Assembly: GCF_005887635.2 (NCBI RefSeq)
Contig: NZ_CP040818.1
Coordinates: forward strand, 1,828,501-1,892,500
DNA from: Paroceanicella profunda
Lineage (GTDB): Bacteria > Pseudomonadota > Alphaproteobacteria > Rhodobacterales > Rhodobacteraceae
Reading direction: 5' to 3'
Length of the DNA: 64,000 bases
Position numbers and translations under genes: made by a program. The notes below the pieces were generated by a model, which searched no databases, was not told the origin of the DNA, and was given only the letters and a program-made list of their open reading frames with translations. Positions 52,872 to 62,196 of this stretch are shown in pieces. Position 1 is the stretch's first letter; each line of letters starts with the position of its first letter.

Positions 52872-55799
52872 TCAGCGGGCCGAGAGGGCCTCGTCGCAGC
52901 GGGCGCAGACACCCTCATGGGCGTGGGTGCCGACATCGGGCAGGATCTGCCAGCAGCGGGCGCATTTCTCGCCCTCCGCCAGTGCCGGCACCACGGCCAC
53001 GCCGGGGACATCCTCCAGCGTGAAGGCTCCCTCCGGGGCGGGCGCATCGCTCAGCGTGAGGCCGGAGGTGATGCACAGGTCCGCGAAATCGACGCTCTCC
53101 AGCGCCGCGCGCACCTCCGCCTCGGCCACGTGGACCACCGGGGCGGCCTCCAGGCTGGCGCCGATGCGCTTCTCGCGCCGCTCCACCTCCAGCGCGCCGG
53201 TGACCACGCGGCGCACCCGGCGGATCTTCTCCCATTTCGCGTCCAGCGCGTCATCGCGCCAGGCGGCGTCGGTGGTGGGGAAGTCCTGCAGGTGGACCGA
53301 GCTCTCCTCGCCGGGGAAGCGCTCCAGCCAGACCTCTTCCATGGTGAAGGTCAGGATCGGCGCCAGCCAGGTGGTGAGCCGTTCGAACAGCATCATCAGC
53401 ACCGTGCGCGCGGCGCGGCGGCGCAGGCTGGTGGGGGCATCGCAGTAGAGCGCGTCCTTGCGGATGTCGAAATAGACCGAGGAGAGGTCCACCGTGCAGA
53501 ACTGGAACAGCTCCTGGAACAGCTTCTGGAAGCTGTAGCGGCCGTAGCCCTCGCGCACGGTCACGTCCAGCTCGGCCAGCCGGTGCAGCACCCAGCGCTC
53601 CAGCTCCGGCATGTCGGCGGGCGCCACGCGCTCGCTCTCCTCGAAGCCGGCGAGATTGCCGAGGATGAAACGCATGGTGTTGCGCAGGCGGCGGTAGCTG
53701 TCGGCGACGCCCTTGAGGATCTCCGGCCCGATCCGCTGGTCGGCGGAGAAGTCGGTCTGCGCCACCCAGAGGCGCAGGATATCGGCGCCGTACTGCTTGA
53801 CGATCGTCTCCGGCACGATGGTGTTGCCCAGGCTCTTGGACATCTTCATGCCCTTCTCGTCGAGCGTGAACCCGTGGGTGACCACGGCGCGGTAGGGCGC
53901 GCGGCCCATCGTGCCGCAGGCCTGCAGCATGGAGGAGTGGAACCAGCCGCGGTGCTGGTCGGTGCCCTCGAGGTAGACATCGGCGATGCCGTCGGCGGCG
54001 CCGTCGGCCCGGTCGCGCAGCACGAAGGCATGGGTGGAGCCGGAATCGAACCACACGTCGAGGATGTCGTCCACCTTCACCCACTCGGCGGGGTCATACT
54101 CGTTGCCCAGGAAGCGCGCGGCGGCGCCCTCCTCGAACCAGGCATCGGCGCCCTCGGCGCGGAACGCCTCGGCGATGCGGGCGTTGACGGCCGCATCGCG
54201 CAGGATCTCGGTGCCGTTGCTGCCCTTCCTCACGAAGCAGGTGAGCGGCACGCCCCAGGCGCGCTGGCGGCTCAGCACCCAGTCCGGCCGGGCCTCGATC
54301 ATCGAGTAGAGCCGGTTGCGGCCGGTCTGCGGCGTCCAGGTGACGAGCTTGTCGATCGAGGCGAGGGCCCGCTGGCGGATGGTCTCGCCATAGGTGTCCA
54401 TGCCGTCGCCCAGCGGCTTGTCGATGGCGGCGAACCATTGCGGCGTGTTGCGGAAGATCAGCGGCGCCTTGGAGCGCCAGGAATGCGGGTAGGAATGGGT
54501 GATGCGCCCGCGCGCCACCAGCGCGCCGCAGCCCGCCAGCGCGTCGATCACCCTTGTGTTCGCGTCCTTCTCCTTGCCCTTCTCGTCGAAGATGACCGCG
54601 CCGCCGAACAGCGGCAGGTCGGGGCGGAAGGAGCCGTCCTCCAGCACGTTATGGGTCATCGGCAGGCCGTGCTTGAGGCCCACCAGATAGTCGTCCGCGC
54701 CGTGGCTGGGGGCGGTGTGCACGAAGCCGGTACCGGCGTCATCGGTCACGTGGTCGCCGGCCAGCATGGGCACGTTATAGTCCCACTCGGCGTCCGAGGC
54801 GTCGAGGCCGCGGAACGGGTGGGCGAGGGAGAATGGGAAGAGGTCGAGATGGGCAGCATCCAAAGAGAACAGCTTCTTGAAGCTCTTCACACGTGCGGCC
54901 TTGAAAACATCTTCAGCGAGATTGTCCGCCAGACAGTAGCGCTCGCCAACCTTTGCCCAGTTGCCTTCATCGGCCTCTGTTACTTCGTAGAGGCCGTAAG
55001 AAATCTCAGGATTGAAGGCTACAGCGCGATTGGATGGGATGGTCCAGGGCGTAGTAGTCCAGATTACAACAAAGCTGTTCATCAAAGCATCGCGAACATT
55101 ATCCGGAGTATCCGGGGAATAGTGGATCGCCCGAACCGGGAATTTCACCCAGATCGTGTGGCTCTTGTGGTCGTGATACTCCACCTCGGCTTCCGCGAGG
55201 GCGGTCTTCTCCACCACGGACCACATCACCGGCTTGGAGCCCTGGTAGAGCGAGCCGTTCATCACGAACTTCATGAACTCCTCGGCGATCACCGCCTCGG
55301 AGGCGAAATCCATCGTCCGGTACGGGTCCGCCCAGTTCCCGGTCACGCCCAGGCGCTTGAATTCCTCGCGCTGGATGTCGATCCATTCGGCCGCGAACTT
55401 GCGGCATTCGGCGCGCAGCTCGTTGATCGGCACCTCGTCCTTGTTCTTGCCCTTCGCGCGGTACTGTTCCTCGATCTTCCACTCGATGGGCAGGCCGTGG
55501 CAGTCCCAGCCGGGGATGTAGCGGCTGTCATGGCCCAGCATCTGCTGCGAGCGGACGATGAAATCCTTCAGGATCTTGTTCAGCGCGTGGCCGATGTGCA
55601 GGTGGCCGTTGGCATAGGGCGGGCCGTCGTGCAGCACGAAGGGCGTGCGGCCCTCCTGTTCGCGCAGCCGGTCGTACACGCCGATGCGCTCCCAGCGGGC
55701 CAGCCATTCGGGCTCGCGCTTGGGCAGGCCGGCGCGCATGGGAAAATCGGTCTCGGGCAGGGCGAGGGTGTCTTTGTAGTCAGGCGTATCGGCACACAT
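52872..55799 (-). CDS. ileS: Isoleucyl-tRNA synthetase
   Basis: A 975-aa class I tRNA synthetase charging tRNA-Ile. HIGH is at residues 68-71 (GHLHIGHALNK) and KMSKS near residue 650 (MKMSKSLGN). The CP1 editing domain includes the Thr-rich TTTPWTIPSN. The C-terminal zinc finger is CARCWQI...CARCDE. I chose ATG 55799 (MCADTPDYKDTL), which matches relatives; ATG 55817 is possible. Codons for residues about 220-320 (54841-55140) are markedly less GC-rich than the rest. Confidence 0.96.
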   Translation of the reverse strand: MCADTPDYKDTLALPETDFPMRAGLPKREPEWLARWERIGVYDRLREQEGRTPFVLHDGPPYANGHLHIGHALNKILKDFIVRSQQMLGHDSRYIPGWDCHGLPIEWKIEEQYRAKGKNKDEVPINELRAECRKFAAEWIDIQREEFKRLGVTGNWADPYRTMDFASEAVIAEEFMKFVMNGSLYQGSKPVMWSVVEKTALAEAEVEYHDHKSHTIWVKFPVRAIHYSPDTPDNVRDALMNSFVVIWTTTPWTIPSNRAVAFNPEISYGLYEVTEADEGNWAKVGERYCLADNLAEDVFKAARVKSFKKLFSLDAAHLDLFPFSLAHPFRGLDASDAEWDYNVPMLAGDHVTDDAGTGFVHTAPSHGADDYLVGLKHGLPMTHNVLEDGSFRPDLPLFGGAVIFDEKGKEKDANTRVIDALAGCGALVARGRITHSYPHSWRSKAPLIFRNTPQWFAAIDKPLGDGMDTYGETIRQRALASIDKLVTWTPQTGRNRLYSMIEARPDWVLSRQRAWGVPLTCFVRKGSNGTEILRDAAVNARIAEAFRAEGADAWFEEGAAARFLGNEYDPAEWVKVDDILDVWFDSGSTHAFVLRDRADGAADGIADVYLEGTDQHRGWFHSSMLQACGTMGRAPYRAVVTHGFTLDEKGMKMSKSLGNTIVPETIVKQYGADILRLWVAQTDFSADQRIGPEILKGVADSYRRLRNTMRFILGNLAGFEESERVAPADMPELERWVLHRLAELDVTVREGYGRYSFQKLFQELFQFCTVDLSSVYFDIRKDALYCDAPTSLRRRAARTVLMMLFERLTTWLAPILTFTMEEVWLERFPGEESSVHLQDFPTTDAAWRDDALDAKWEKIRRVRRVVTGALEVERREKRIGASLEAAPVVHVAEAEVRAALESVDFADLCITSGLTLSDAPAPEGAFTLEDVPGVAVVPALAEGEKCARCWQILPDVGTHAHEGVCARCDEALSAR
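54841..55140. other. Low-GC patch inside ileS (editing-domain segment)
   Basis: By hand count 158 of 300 bases are G or C (about 53%), whereas the flanking ileS sequence is clearly higher (roughly 65%). The patch covers the start of the CP1 editing domain, including TTTPWTIP. The reading frame is intact and the protein looks normal. Third positions are A or T far more often than elsewhere in the gene. Confidence 0.8.
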
Positions 55800-56077
55800 G
55801 ATCGTGGTCCCGTTCATCTTGCATCGGTCTGGGGAAGAGGGTGGCGCGGCAGTCCATGCGCCTTTGTCCCGGCGCTTCAGACGTGGAGCGCCGGGCCGCT
55901 AATTCGCAAGGCGATGCTGAGAACGGTCCGCATGGCGGCTGCTATACATCAACTGCCCGGGGGGGTCCAGCACGGCCGGGAGGTCACGAAACCGTGATGC
56001 TACGACGACGACGGAATGGGGTTTCCCGCGCGTATGTGGCACAATGAGGCGGAGTGAACACGAAGGAGGTTCCGGCC

Positions 56078-56833
56078 ATGTTCAGGATCATTACGGCCAC
56101 GGTGCTCAGTCTGGGCGTCATGCTCGGCTCCGTGGCGGGGAAGCCGGCCCGGGCCGATGACAAGACGGGGCAGATCGTCGTCGGCGTGCTCGCCGGCGTG
56201 GCGGCGCTTGCCCTGCTCACCGATGCGGCGCGCGACAATGACCGGCATTATGTCTACGGCCCGCCGCGTTACGTGCCGGTGGCCCCGCGCTTCGCCTATC
56301 GCCCCGTCTATCGTCCGGTCTACCGGCCCTACTACTACCGGCCGGCGCCGGTGTATTACGCGCCGCGGCCGGCCCCGATCGTCGTGGTGCCGCGCGGCCA
56401 TGTCTACTATGCCCCGCCGCGGCCGCGCCCGGTGGTGGTGGTGGGCCGGCCCCCGGTCTATCACGCGCCCTCGCACGGTCGGCCGGACTGGCATTACAGG
56501 CCCGGCAAGGGCCGTCCGGACTGGCAGCACGGGCCCGGCAAGGGCCGTCCGGGCTGGCAGCACGGGCCGGACAAGGGCCATCAGGGCTGGGCTCCGGGCC
56601 GCGACCGGGGCCAGCGCGTCGAGGGGCGCGGCCCGCGCCCCGACCAGCGCGGCCCGCAGGGCGGCAACCGCTGGGACCGCGACCGCGGCGGCCGGGAGGA
56701 CGCCCGCAACCGGGGCCGCGAGACCGATCGCTTCCGTGGCCAGCGCCCGGGCCGCAATGACATGCGCGACGCCCGATTCGAGCGCGGCGATGGCCGTGGC
56801 GCGGGCCGGATGACCAGCCGCGGCCACAACTGA
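56078..56833 (+). CDS. Secreted Tyr/Pro/Arg-rich repeat protein of unknown function
   Basis: A 251-aa protein with a signal peptide (MFRIITATVLSLGVMLGSVA, cleavage near PARADDK) and a short hydrophobic stretch IVVGVLAGVAALALLTDAA. It then has a Tyr/Pro-rich part (YRPVYRPVYRPYYYRPAPVY) and 11-residue repeats around GRPDWQHGPGK (about residues 137-175). An Arg/Gly/Asp-rich tail follows. It is very basic and probably disordered, as in exported RcnB-like or wall-associated proteins; function is not assignable. ATG 56078 has AGGAGGT 7 nt upstream, better than ATG 56054. A proper terminator follows. Confidence 0.75.
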   Translation: MFRIITATVLSLGVMLGSVAGKPARADDKTGQIVVGVLAGVAALALLTDAARDNDRHYVYGPPRYVPVAPRFAYRPVYRPVYRPYYYRPAPVYYAPRPAPIVVVPRGHVYYAPPRPRPVVVVGRPPVYHAPSHGRPDWHYRPGKGRPDWQHGPGKGRPGWQHGPDKGHQGWAPGRDRGQRVEGRGPRPDQRGPQGGNRWDRDRGGREDARNRGRETDRFRGQRPGRNDMRDARFERGDGRGAGRMTSRGHN

Positions 56834-56883
56834 CGCCCCTCACGGGGGCGCGCAGAAGCCGGAGATTCGGAACCAGGGCAGAG

Positions 56884-56913
56884 CAGGCACGCCGGGCACG
56901 GCGTGCCTGTTTT
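56884..56913 (+). terminator. Rho-independent terminator of the secreted repeat protein gene
   Basis: A perfect 10-bp stem CAGGCACGCC/GGCGTGCCTG (56884-56893 with 56900-56909) with a 6-nt loop, followed by TTTTC. It begins 51 bp after the stop. The rest of the 342-bp spacer to the ycjF stop (to 57175) holds only two short related phrases ending GCCCTCTGGCC (57091 and 57122 region). Confidence 0.9.
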
Positions 56914-57175
56914 CATGTGTGCGGCGGGAAGGGGCGCCGGCGGTCCGATGCCCGGGCCGGGCAGCACGCTCGCCGGCCCGCGCTCTCGGCGCAGGGCCCG
57001 CGCCGGGGAGGGACTGTCGGGCAGGGCTGGCCAGGCGGGTGAGAGCCCGCGCTCCCCGCGACCCCTGGCCCGGCGCCGGCCTGCGCTCATCAGCGGACGC
57101 CCTCTGGCCCGCCGGCGCTCTTCAACGGATGCCCTCTGGCCGGGGTGATCGCCTCTCGCGGGGAGGAGCGGCGTC

Positions 57176-58903
57176 TCAGGCCCGGGCGGTGAACCCGGTG
57201 AGGGCGCGCCGCACAAGGCCGGTGACGGCCGGTTTCTCCAGCGCGCTGAAGGGCATCGGCCGGCAGACATCCATCGCCGCGACGCCGACCCGCGCGGTGA
57301 GCGCGCCGTTCACCACGCCCTCGCCGAAGCGGCGCGAGAGCTTCGACATCACCCCGCCGCCGAGCATGGCGCCGATCATGTCGTCGCCCATCGCAACGGC
57401 GCCGGTGGCCACCAGATGCGCCGCCACCGCGCGCACCAGCCGCCATGAGCCCAGCGTTCCGGCCCGCCCGCCGTAGACCTCGGCGATGCGCCGGACCATC
57501 CGCACGTTGGAGGAGAGCGCTGTCAGCACGTCGGCGAAGGCGAGCGGGATCAGCGCCGTGGCCACCGCCACCTGCCGGGCGGCCAGCTCCACCTCGCGCG
57601 CGGCGGCGGCGTCCAGCGGGCCGAGATATTCCCGCTCGGTGAGGGCAAGCAGGGCGTCGGGGTCGAGGATTTCGCCCTCGCGCTCGGCCACCCGGGCCCG
57701 GGCCCAGGAAAGGTCCGCGCGCCCGGCATAGAGCGCCGCCACGCCGGAGGTGACGGAGAGCGCCGCCTCGCGGCCCGGCGTGCGGCGCGCGGCCTCGGCC
57801 CGGGCGCGCAGCCGGTCGACCCGCGAGAGCCGGGCCAGCCCCGCCAGTTCGCGCACCACGAACACCAGCACCCCCAAGGCCACGATGCCGCCGAGCACCA
57901 GCGCCGCGATGCCCAGCCAGGGATTGCGCTCGGCCAGCGACAGCACGAAGGACCAGGCGGCCCAGGACACGGCCATGCCCACCAGCCCCGTCAGCGCTGT
58001 CCAGACCAGCTTTGCGAACCAGCCCATGCGCCGGGTCGCGAGCCGGGTGGCGCGGGCCATGGCCGCGCCGGTGGCGGGGTCCTCGTCGGAAATCGGGGCG
58101 GCCTCGGCGGGCGACGGCGCGCCCGCGGCCAGCGCGGCACCCTCGTCGAAGAGCACGGCACCGCGCCGCAGCCGGGCGCGCCGTTCCCCCTCCGCGGCGA
58201 CGGCCCGGCCGGACAGGCCGCCCGTGGAGGCCGCGGACGCCGACTGCGCTGCCGCGCTCCCGGCAGAGACCGGGGAAGGTGCCGGCCGGCTGGCGGCGGC
58301 ATCCTGCTCCGGCAGGTGCGCACCGGGGGCAGAAGCCCGCGCGCCCGCCCCCTGCGCGGGGGAGCCCGGCGCAGGGGCGGCGGAGCTCCGGTGTTCCGGG
58401 GATGGCATGGCCGGGGTCCGGGCCTGCCCGGGAGACGGCGTCGTGCCGGCGGGTGACCTGCCCTCAGCAGGGCCCTGTCCCCCGGAGGGCAGCATCTCCG
58501 GCGTCGGTCCGTGAGCGGGCGCCGCTCCGGCGGTCCTGTCGGGCGGGCCGGAGGGCGGGAGGCCCGAAGACGGACCCTGGCCGCCCGACGGCGGGGGGCC
58601 GGAAGACGGGTCCTGGCCGCCGGACGGCGGGAGATCCGAGGACGGGTCCTGGCCGCCGGAGGGCGGGAGACCTGAGGACGGGTCCTGCTCGCCGGAGAGC
58701 GGCACCCCCGCCGCCGGGCGCCGCTCGGCGGAGGAGGCAGGGTCCGGTGCGCCGGATGGCGGCGCGCCCGCGGGCTGCGTGCCGGGCGTGGCGGGGCGCC
58801 GCTCCGGGGCTGATGCGGCGGGGGCCGCGCCGGGGCGCTCCGTGTCGGAGACGCCGAGGATGACGGGGCCGCGACGGCGGGGTGGGTCCTGGGAAGGGGG
58901 CAT
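57176..58903 (-). CDS. ycjF: YcjF/TIGR01620 family inner-membrane protein (DUF697) with expanded Pro-rich N-terminus
   Basis: A 575-aa protein. The C-terminal 330 residues are the YcjF/DUF697 core: two membrane helices (AWSFVLSLAERNPWLGIAAL and VLGGIVALGVLVFVVREL), then RLRARAEAARRTPGREAALS and AHLVATGAVAMGDDMIGAML. The first 240 residues are Pro/Ser/Gly/Ala-rich and include four perfect-period 12-residue repeats (residues 75-122), far longer than in typical relatives. It follows ycjX, its usual partner, with near overlap. ATG 58903 has GGAG 8 nt upstream; GTG 58912 would give a GTGA overlap with ycjX. Confidence 0.88.
   Translation of the reverse strand: MPPSQDPPRRRGPVILGVSDTERPGAAPAASAPERRPATPGTQPAGAPPSGAPDPASSAERRPAAGVPLSGEQDPSSGLPPSGGQDPSSDLPPSGGQDPSSGPPPSGGQGPSSGLPPSGPPDRTAGAAPAHGPTPEMLPSGGQGPAEGRSPAGTTPSPGQARTPAMPSPEHRSSAAPAPGSPAQGAGARASAPGAHLPEQDAAASRPAPSPVSAGSAAAQSASAASTGGLSGRAVAAEGERRARLRRGAVLFDEGAALAAGAPSPAEAAPISDEDPATGAAMARATRLATRRMGWFAKLVWTALTGLVGMAVSWAAWSFVLSLAERNPWLGIAALVLGGIVALGVLVFVVRELAGLARLSRVDRLRARAEAARRTPGREAALSVTSGVAALYAGRADLSWARARVAEREGEILDPDALLALTEREYLGPLDAAAAREVELAARQVAVATALIPLAFADVLTALSSNVRMVRRIAEVYGGRAGTLGSWRLVRAVAAHLVATGAVAMGDDMIGAMLGGGVMSKLSRRFGEGVVNGALTARVGVAAMDVCRPMPFSALEKPAVTGLVRRALTGFTARA
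58538..58681 (-). repeat. Four 36-bp in-frame repeats in ycjF
   Basis: Four units (58646-58681, 58610-58645, 58574-58609, 58538-58573) encode variants of PSSGLPPSGGQD. A half unit precedes them. The unit length keeps the frame. Confidence 0.93.
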
Positions 58904-58908
58904 GCGGG

Positions 58909-60327
58909 TCACTCCAGCCTGTCGCCGATGAGGAAGTCCAGCGCCCGGTCAAGGCGGATGTGCGGCGGGCCCTCGCCGGGGCGCCGGGTGAGGCGCGGCG
59001 GGGCGAAATGCATCACCTGGTAGTCGCCGTCGAGCCAGAGCGGCGCGCCGTCCCGGGCCGGGGCCAGCACCGCGCCGGGGTCCTCGGGGAGGTCACCGGG
59101 GTGGAGCACCACCTCGCGGCCGCTCTCCTCCAGGATGCCGCGCACGCAGTCCAGCGGCAGGCCCTCGTGGGTGACGGTCTGCTCCACGGTGGCGCGCAGG
59201 CTGGCGATGGCCATCGCGGCGGTGCGCGCGCCGCGGAAATCGGCGCGGTCCCGGGCGTCGCGCAGCAGCGCCTCGGTGATGGAAACCAGCCGGGGGTGCT
59301 GGGAATGGTGCAGGTGGTCGGCCTTTGTGGCGCAGAACAGGATGCGTTCCACCCGCCGCAGGCCGAGCAGACCGGAGAGCCAGGAATTCGGCCCCGGCCG
59401 GAACGAGCGCAGGATCTCCGACATCGCGAGGCGCAGGTCCTCGATGGCGCGCGGGCCGTCATGCAGGGCCTCCAGCACGTCCAGCAGCACCACCTGACGG
59501 TCGATCCGCGAGAAATGGTCCCGGTAGAAGGGCTTCACCACCACGCGCTTGTAGGCCTCGAACCGGCGCTCGAAGGCGCGCCAGAGCGAGCCCGTGCGTG
59601 CACCCTTCGCCTCCGGCAGCGGGCAGAAGGTGAGGGCGGGGGAGCCCTCCAGGTCGCCGGGCATCAGGAAGCGGCCGGGGGCGAGATCGGACAGGCCGGC
59701 GTCCCGCCCGGCCTGGAGATAGTCGCGGAAGCTCTTCGCCAGCGACTGGGCGGAGACCTCTTCCAGCGGGGCGCTGGGGTCGCTGGCCTCGAGCCGGGCA
59801 AGCCAGCCCTCGGCCAGCGCCGCCCGTGCGGGCGCGCGGGCCGCCGCCAGTGCATCGGCCGACCATTCGGCGAAGGAGCGGGTCATCAGCGGCAGGTCCA
59901 GCAGCCATTCGCCGGGATAGTCCACGATGTCGAGATGCACGGTGCGCGGGCCGGAGAGGCCGGACAGCCAGCCGCCGGGCCGCACCCGGAGCGATACGCG
60001 CAACTGGCTGATGGCGCGGGTGGAGGCCGGCCAGTGCGGGCGGGCGCCGGAGAGCGCGGCGAGATGGCCCTCCAGGTCGAACCGGGGCACGGAATCATCG
60101 GGCTGGGGCTGGAGGAAGGCGGTCTCGATCCGCCCGCCGGCGGCAAGCTGGGGCATCCGCCCGCGGTCCAGCAGGTTCGCCACCAGCGAGGTGATGAACA
60201 CCGTCTTTCCGGCGCGCGACAGGCCGGTGACGCCGACCCGCACCACCGGTTCGAACATCGATCCCACGCTCTGGCTCGCGTCTTCGACGAGGCGCGTCAC
60301 GCCGTCCGCGATGTCGGATAGTCCCAT
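58909..60327 (-). CDS. ycjX: YcjX family GTP-binding protein (DUF463)
   Basis: A 472-aa P-loop NTPase of the YcjX/DUF463 family, linked in other bacteria to envelope stress and paired with YcjF. Walker A is GLSRAGKT (residues 35-42). HLDIVDYPGEWLLDLP is the switch II-like region, VVLLDVLEALHDGP follows, and FCATKADHLHHSQHP is a NKXD-like guanine specificity loop. The C-terminus is close to RLDRALDFLIGDRLE. The start at 60327 is followed by a good helix but has only a weak SD (GCAGG). Confidence 0.93.
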   Translation of the reverse strand: MGLSDIADGVTRLVEDASQSVGSMFEPVVRVGVTGLSRAGKTVFITSLVANLLDRGRMPQLAAGGRIETAFLQPQPDDSVPRFDLEGHLAALSGARPHWPASTRAISQLRVSLRVRPGGWLSGLSGPRTVHLDIVDYPGEWLLDLPLMTRSFAEWSADALAAARAPARAALAEGWLARLEASDPSAPLEEVSAQSLAKSFRDYLQAGRDAGLSDLAPGRFLMPGDLEGSPALTFCPLPEAKGARTGSLWRAFERRFEAYKRVVVKPFYRDHFSRIDRQVVLLDVLEALHDGPRAIEDLRLAMSEILRSFRPGPNSWLSGLLGLRRVERILFCATKADHLHHSQHPRLVSITEALLRDARDRADFRGARTAAMAIASLRATVEQTVTHEGLPLDCVRGILEESGREVVLHPGDLPEDPGAVLAPARDGAPLWLDGDYQVMHFAPPRLTRRPGEGPPHIRLDRALDFLIGDRLE

Positions 60328-61101
60328 GCCTGCTCGTAGTCCCCTGTTCCGTCACGCACAATATGGGGCTTCCGGGCCGGAATGTTGAGGCCTGTCGGCA
60401 GGATGCTGCGGAATGTCCGGGCGGCCGCGCGCAGGGCACCGGCGCGTGCGCGGGCAGCCGGAGGGCGGTGCAGGCAGAACCAGGTGCTCCGCACGGGGCC
60501 CATGCGGCCCGCACCCGGCAGCGAAACGCGCACCGTGAGCCATCGAATGGCGGTCGGGATCGGGCAGCACCGAGGCATGGGGCCAGCCGTGAGACGCGCC
60601 GTGCCCCGGTCGCATCCGATGGCGCCCCTTGCGCCCTCTCGGGATGCGCGCGAGGAGTCGTGGCTGCGTGGCTGCGTGGCTGCGTGGCTGCGTGGCTGCG
60701 TGGCTGCGTGGCTGCGTGGCTGTGTGGCTGTGTGGCCGGGTGGCAGAGTGGCCGGGTGGCCGAGTGGTTGCGAGGTTGCTCTGTTGCGACAGGGCCGGGC
60801 CGGGTGACCGGCAATCTCACGGCAGGACGTCGCGCCTTTCGCGCCCTGAGGCTCTGGCCCGCTTGGGGGCGAGATGGCGCAGGGCAGCGGGCCTGTCTCG
60901 GAGGGAGACTGGGCTCCGGGGCGTGTCGCGCGGCGGAGGCCCCCGAGGCACCCGTGCTTGCCCGGATGCGATGCCGGCCGTGTGTGCGGCCGGTCCTGCC
61001 CGGCACGGGGGCCGGGCGGCGGGCGCCACGGGTCTGCCAGGCGTGCGTGCGTGCGGCGCAGGGAACTTGAGAATTCCCCGCCGCCGGGATAGGGCAGGGC
61101 C
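60328..61101. other. 774-bp divergent spacer without a gene
   Basis: No gene is supported between ycjX and truA. The spacer contains an octamer array at 60661-60780 and is otherwise GC-rich. Frames across the array (Arg-Gly-Cys-Val-Ala-Ala-Trp repeats on the plus strand, His-Ala-Ala-Thr-Gln-Pro on the minus) are artefacts. The promoters of ycjX and truA must lie here but are not recognisable. Confidence 0.55.
60661..60780. repeat. Octanucleotide array TGGCTGCG, about 15 units decaying to one side
   Basis: Seven perfect TGGCTGCG units (60661-60716) are followed by eight units with one to four mismatches (TGGCTGTG, TGGCTGTG, TGGCCGGG, TGGCAGAG, TGGCCGGG, TGGCCGAG, TGGTTGCG, AGGTTGCT). The perfect end is towards ycjX. 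The gradient of divergence suggests growth at one end while the other decays. Confidence 0.95.
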
Positions 61102-61878
61102 ATGCCTCGTTTCGCCCTCATCATCGAATATCACGGTGCCCCTTTCGCCGGCTGGCAGCGCCAGAAGGACCAGCCCTCCGTGCAGGAGAGCGTGGAGCGC
61201 GCGCTGCGCCGGCTCGACGCGTCGGTGGGCGCGATCGCGGCGGCCGGGCGCACCGATGCGGGCGTGCACGCGGCCCGGCAGGTGGCGCATGTCGATCTCG
61301 CGCGGGAATGGGAGCCGTTCCGCCTCTCCGAGGCGCTGAACTGGCACCTGAAGCCGGAACCCGTCGCCATCGTGCAGGCGGTGCGGGTGCCCGACACGTT
61401 CCACGCCCGGTTCTCGGCGGTGGAGCGGCGCTACCTCTACCGGGTGGTCGAGCGCCGCGCGCCGCTGGTGCATGAGAACGGCCTGGCCTGGCGCGTGGGG
61501 CGGCGGCTTGACGTGGAGGCGATGCGCGCCGGCGCGGCGCATCTGCTCGGGCGGCATGATTTCACCACCTTCCGCTCCTCCATCTGCCAGGCCGACAGCC
61601 CGGTGAAAACCCTCGACGCGCTGGAGATCGAGGCGGAGGAGCGCGGCCTGGCCGGCCGCGAGATCCGCTTCCGGCTGCGCGCGCGCTCGTTCCTGCACAA
61701 CCAGGTGCGCAGCTTCGTGGGCACGCTGGAGCGGGTGGGCGCAGGCGGCTGGCCCCCGGAGCGGGTGCGCGACGCCCTCGCCGCCCGCGACCGCGCGGCC
61801 TGCGGCCCCGTGGCCCCGCCGGACGGGCTGAGCCTCGTCGGCGTGGGATATCCGCCGGAATTCGGCCTGCCGGACTGA
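61102..61878 (+). CDS. truA: tRNA pseudouridine(38-40) synthase TruA
   Basis: A 258-aa pseudouridine synthase for positions 38-40 of the tRNA anticodon arm. The catalytic Asp is D52 in [54 protein letters not shown] and [17 protein letters not shown] are the other motifs. AGGG precedes the ATG. It is monocistronic here. Confidence 0.96.
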   Translation: MPRFALIIEYHGAPFAGWQRQKDQPSVQESVERALRRLDASVGAIAAAGRTDAGVHAARQVAHVDLAREWEPFRLSEALNWHLKPEPVAIVQAVRVPDTFHARFSAVERRYLYRVVERRAPLVHENGLAWRVGRRLDVEAMRAGAAHLLGRHDFTTFRSSICQADSPVKTLDALEIEAEERGLAGREIRFRLRARSFLHNQVRSFVGTLERVGAGGWPPERVRDALAARDRAACGPVAPPDGLSLVGVGYPPEFGLPD

Positions 61879-62196
61879 GGGGGAGCCGGGTTCGGCCGGT
61901 CCGATCAGGCGCGGCGGGCCCGGCGGCTGCGCATGGCTTTCCCGCCGGTGGCATGGAAACGGCCGGTCCGGTCGGGAGCGGCAGTCTCCCGGCCTCGCGC
62001 AGGCGGCGCGCGGCTTGCCGGGTGTCGGTCCTTCCGCGCCTGCGGGCAGGCTGCGATTCCGGTCGGGGCCCTGCTCCTGACCGCGAGAGGCCCCCTGCCG
62101 GCCCGGGGCATCACCCGGCAACGTGAGCGCCGGATGCGCCGGCTCCGGCGCGGTCACGGCCTTTCGGGAGCACCTGCCTCGCCGCGGCGCGGGGCC
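61879..62196. other. 318-bp spacer without a gene
   Basis: Between convergent truA and znuB there is no supported gene, array or clear terminator. Several short GC palindromes are present, for example around GGCCGGTCCGGTCGGG near 61959, but none has a U-tract. Confidence 0.5.

Noticed and set aside
54841..55140. A frameshift or foreign insertion within ileS
   Set aside because: The frame is continuous and the editing motif TTTPWTIP is in place, so the patch is a replacement or codon effect, not an insertion.
60363..61070. Open frame with Arg-Gly-Cys-Val-Ala-Ala-Trp-Leu repeats
   Set aside because: It is a translation of the octamer array and its flanks. It has no start signal, and the degenerate half of the array does not keep a protein pattern.
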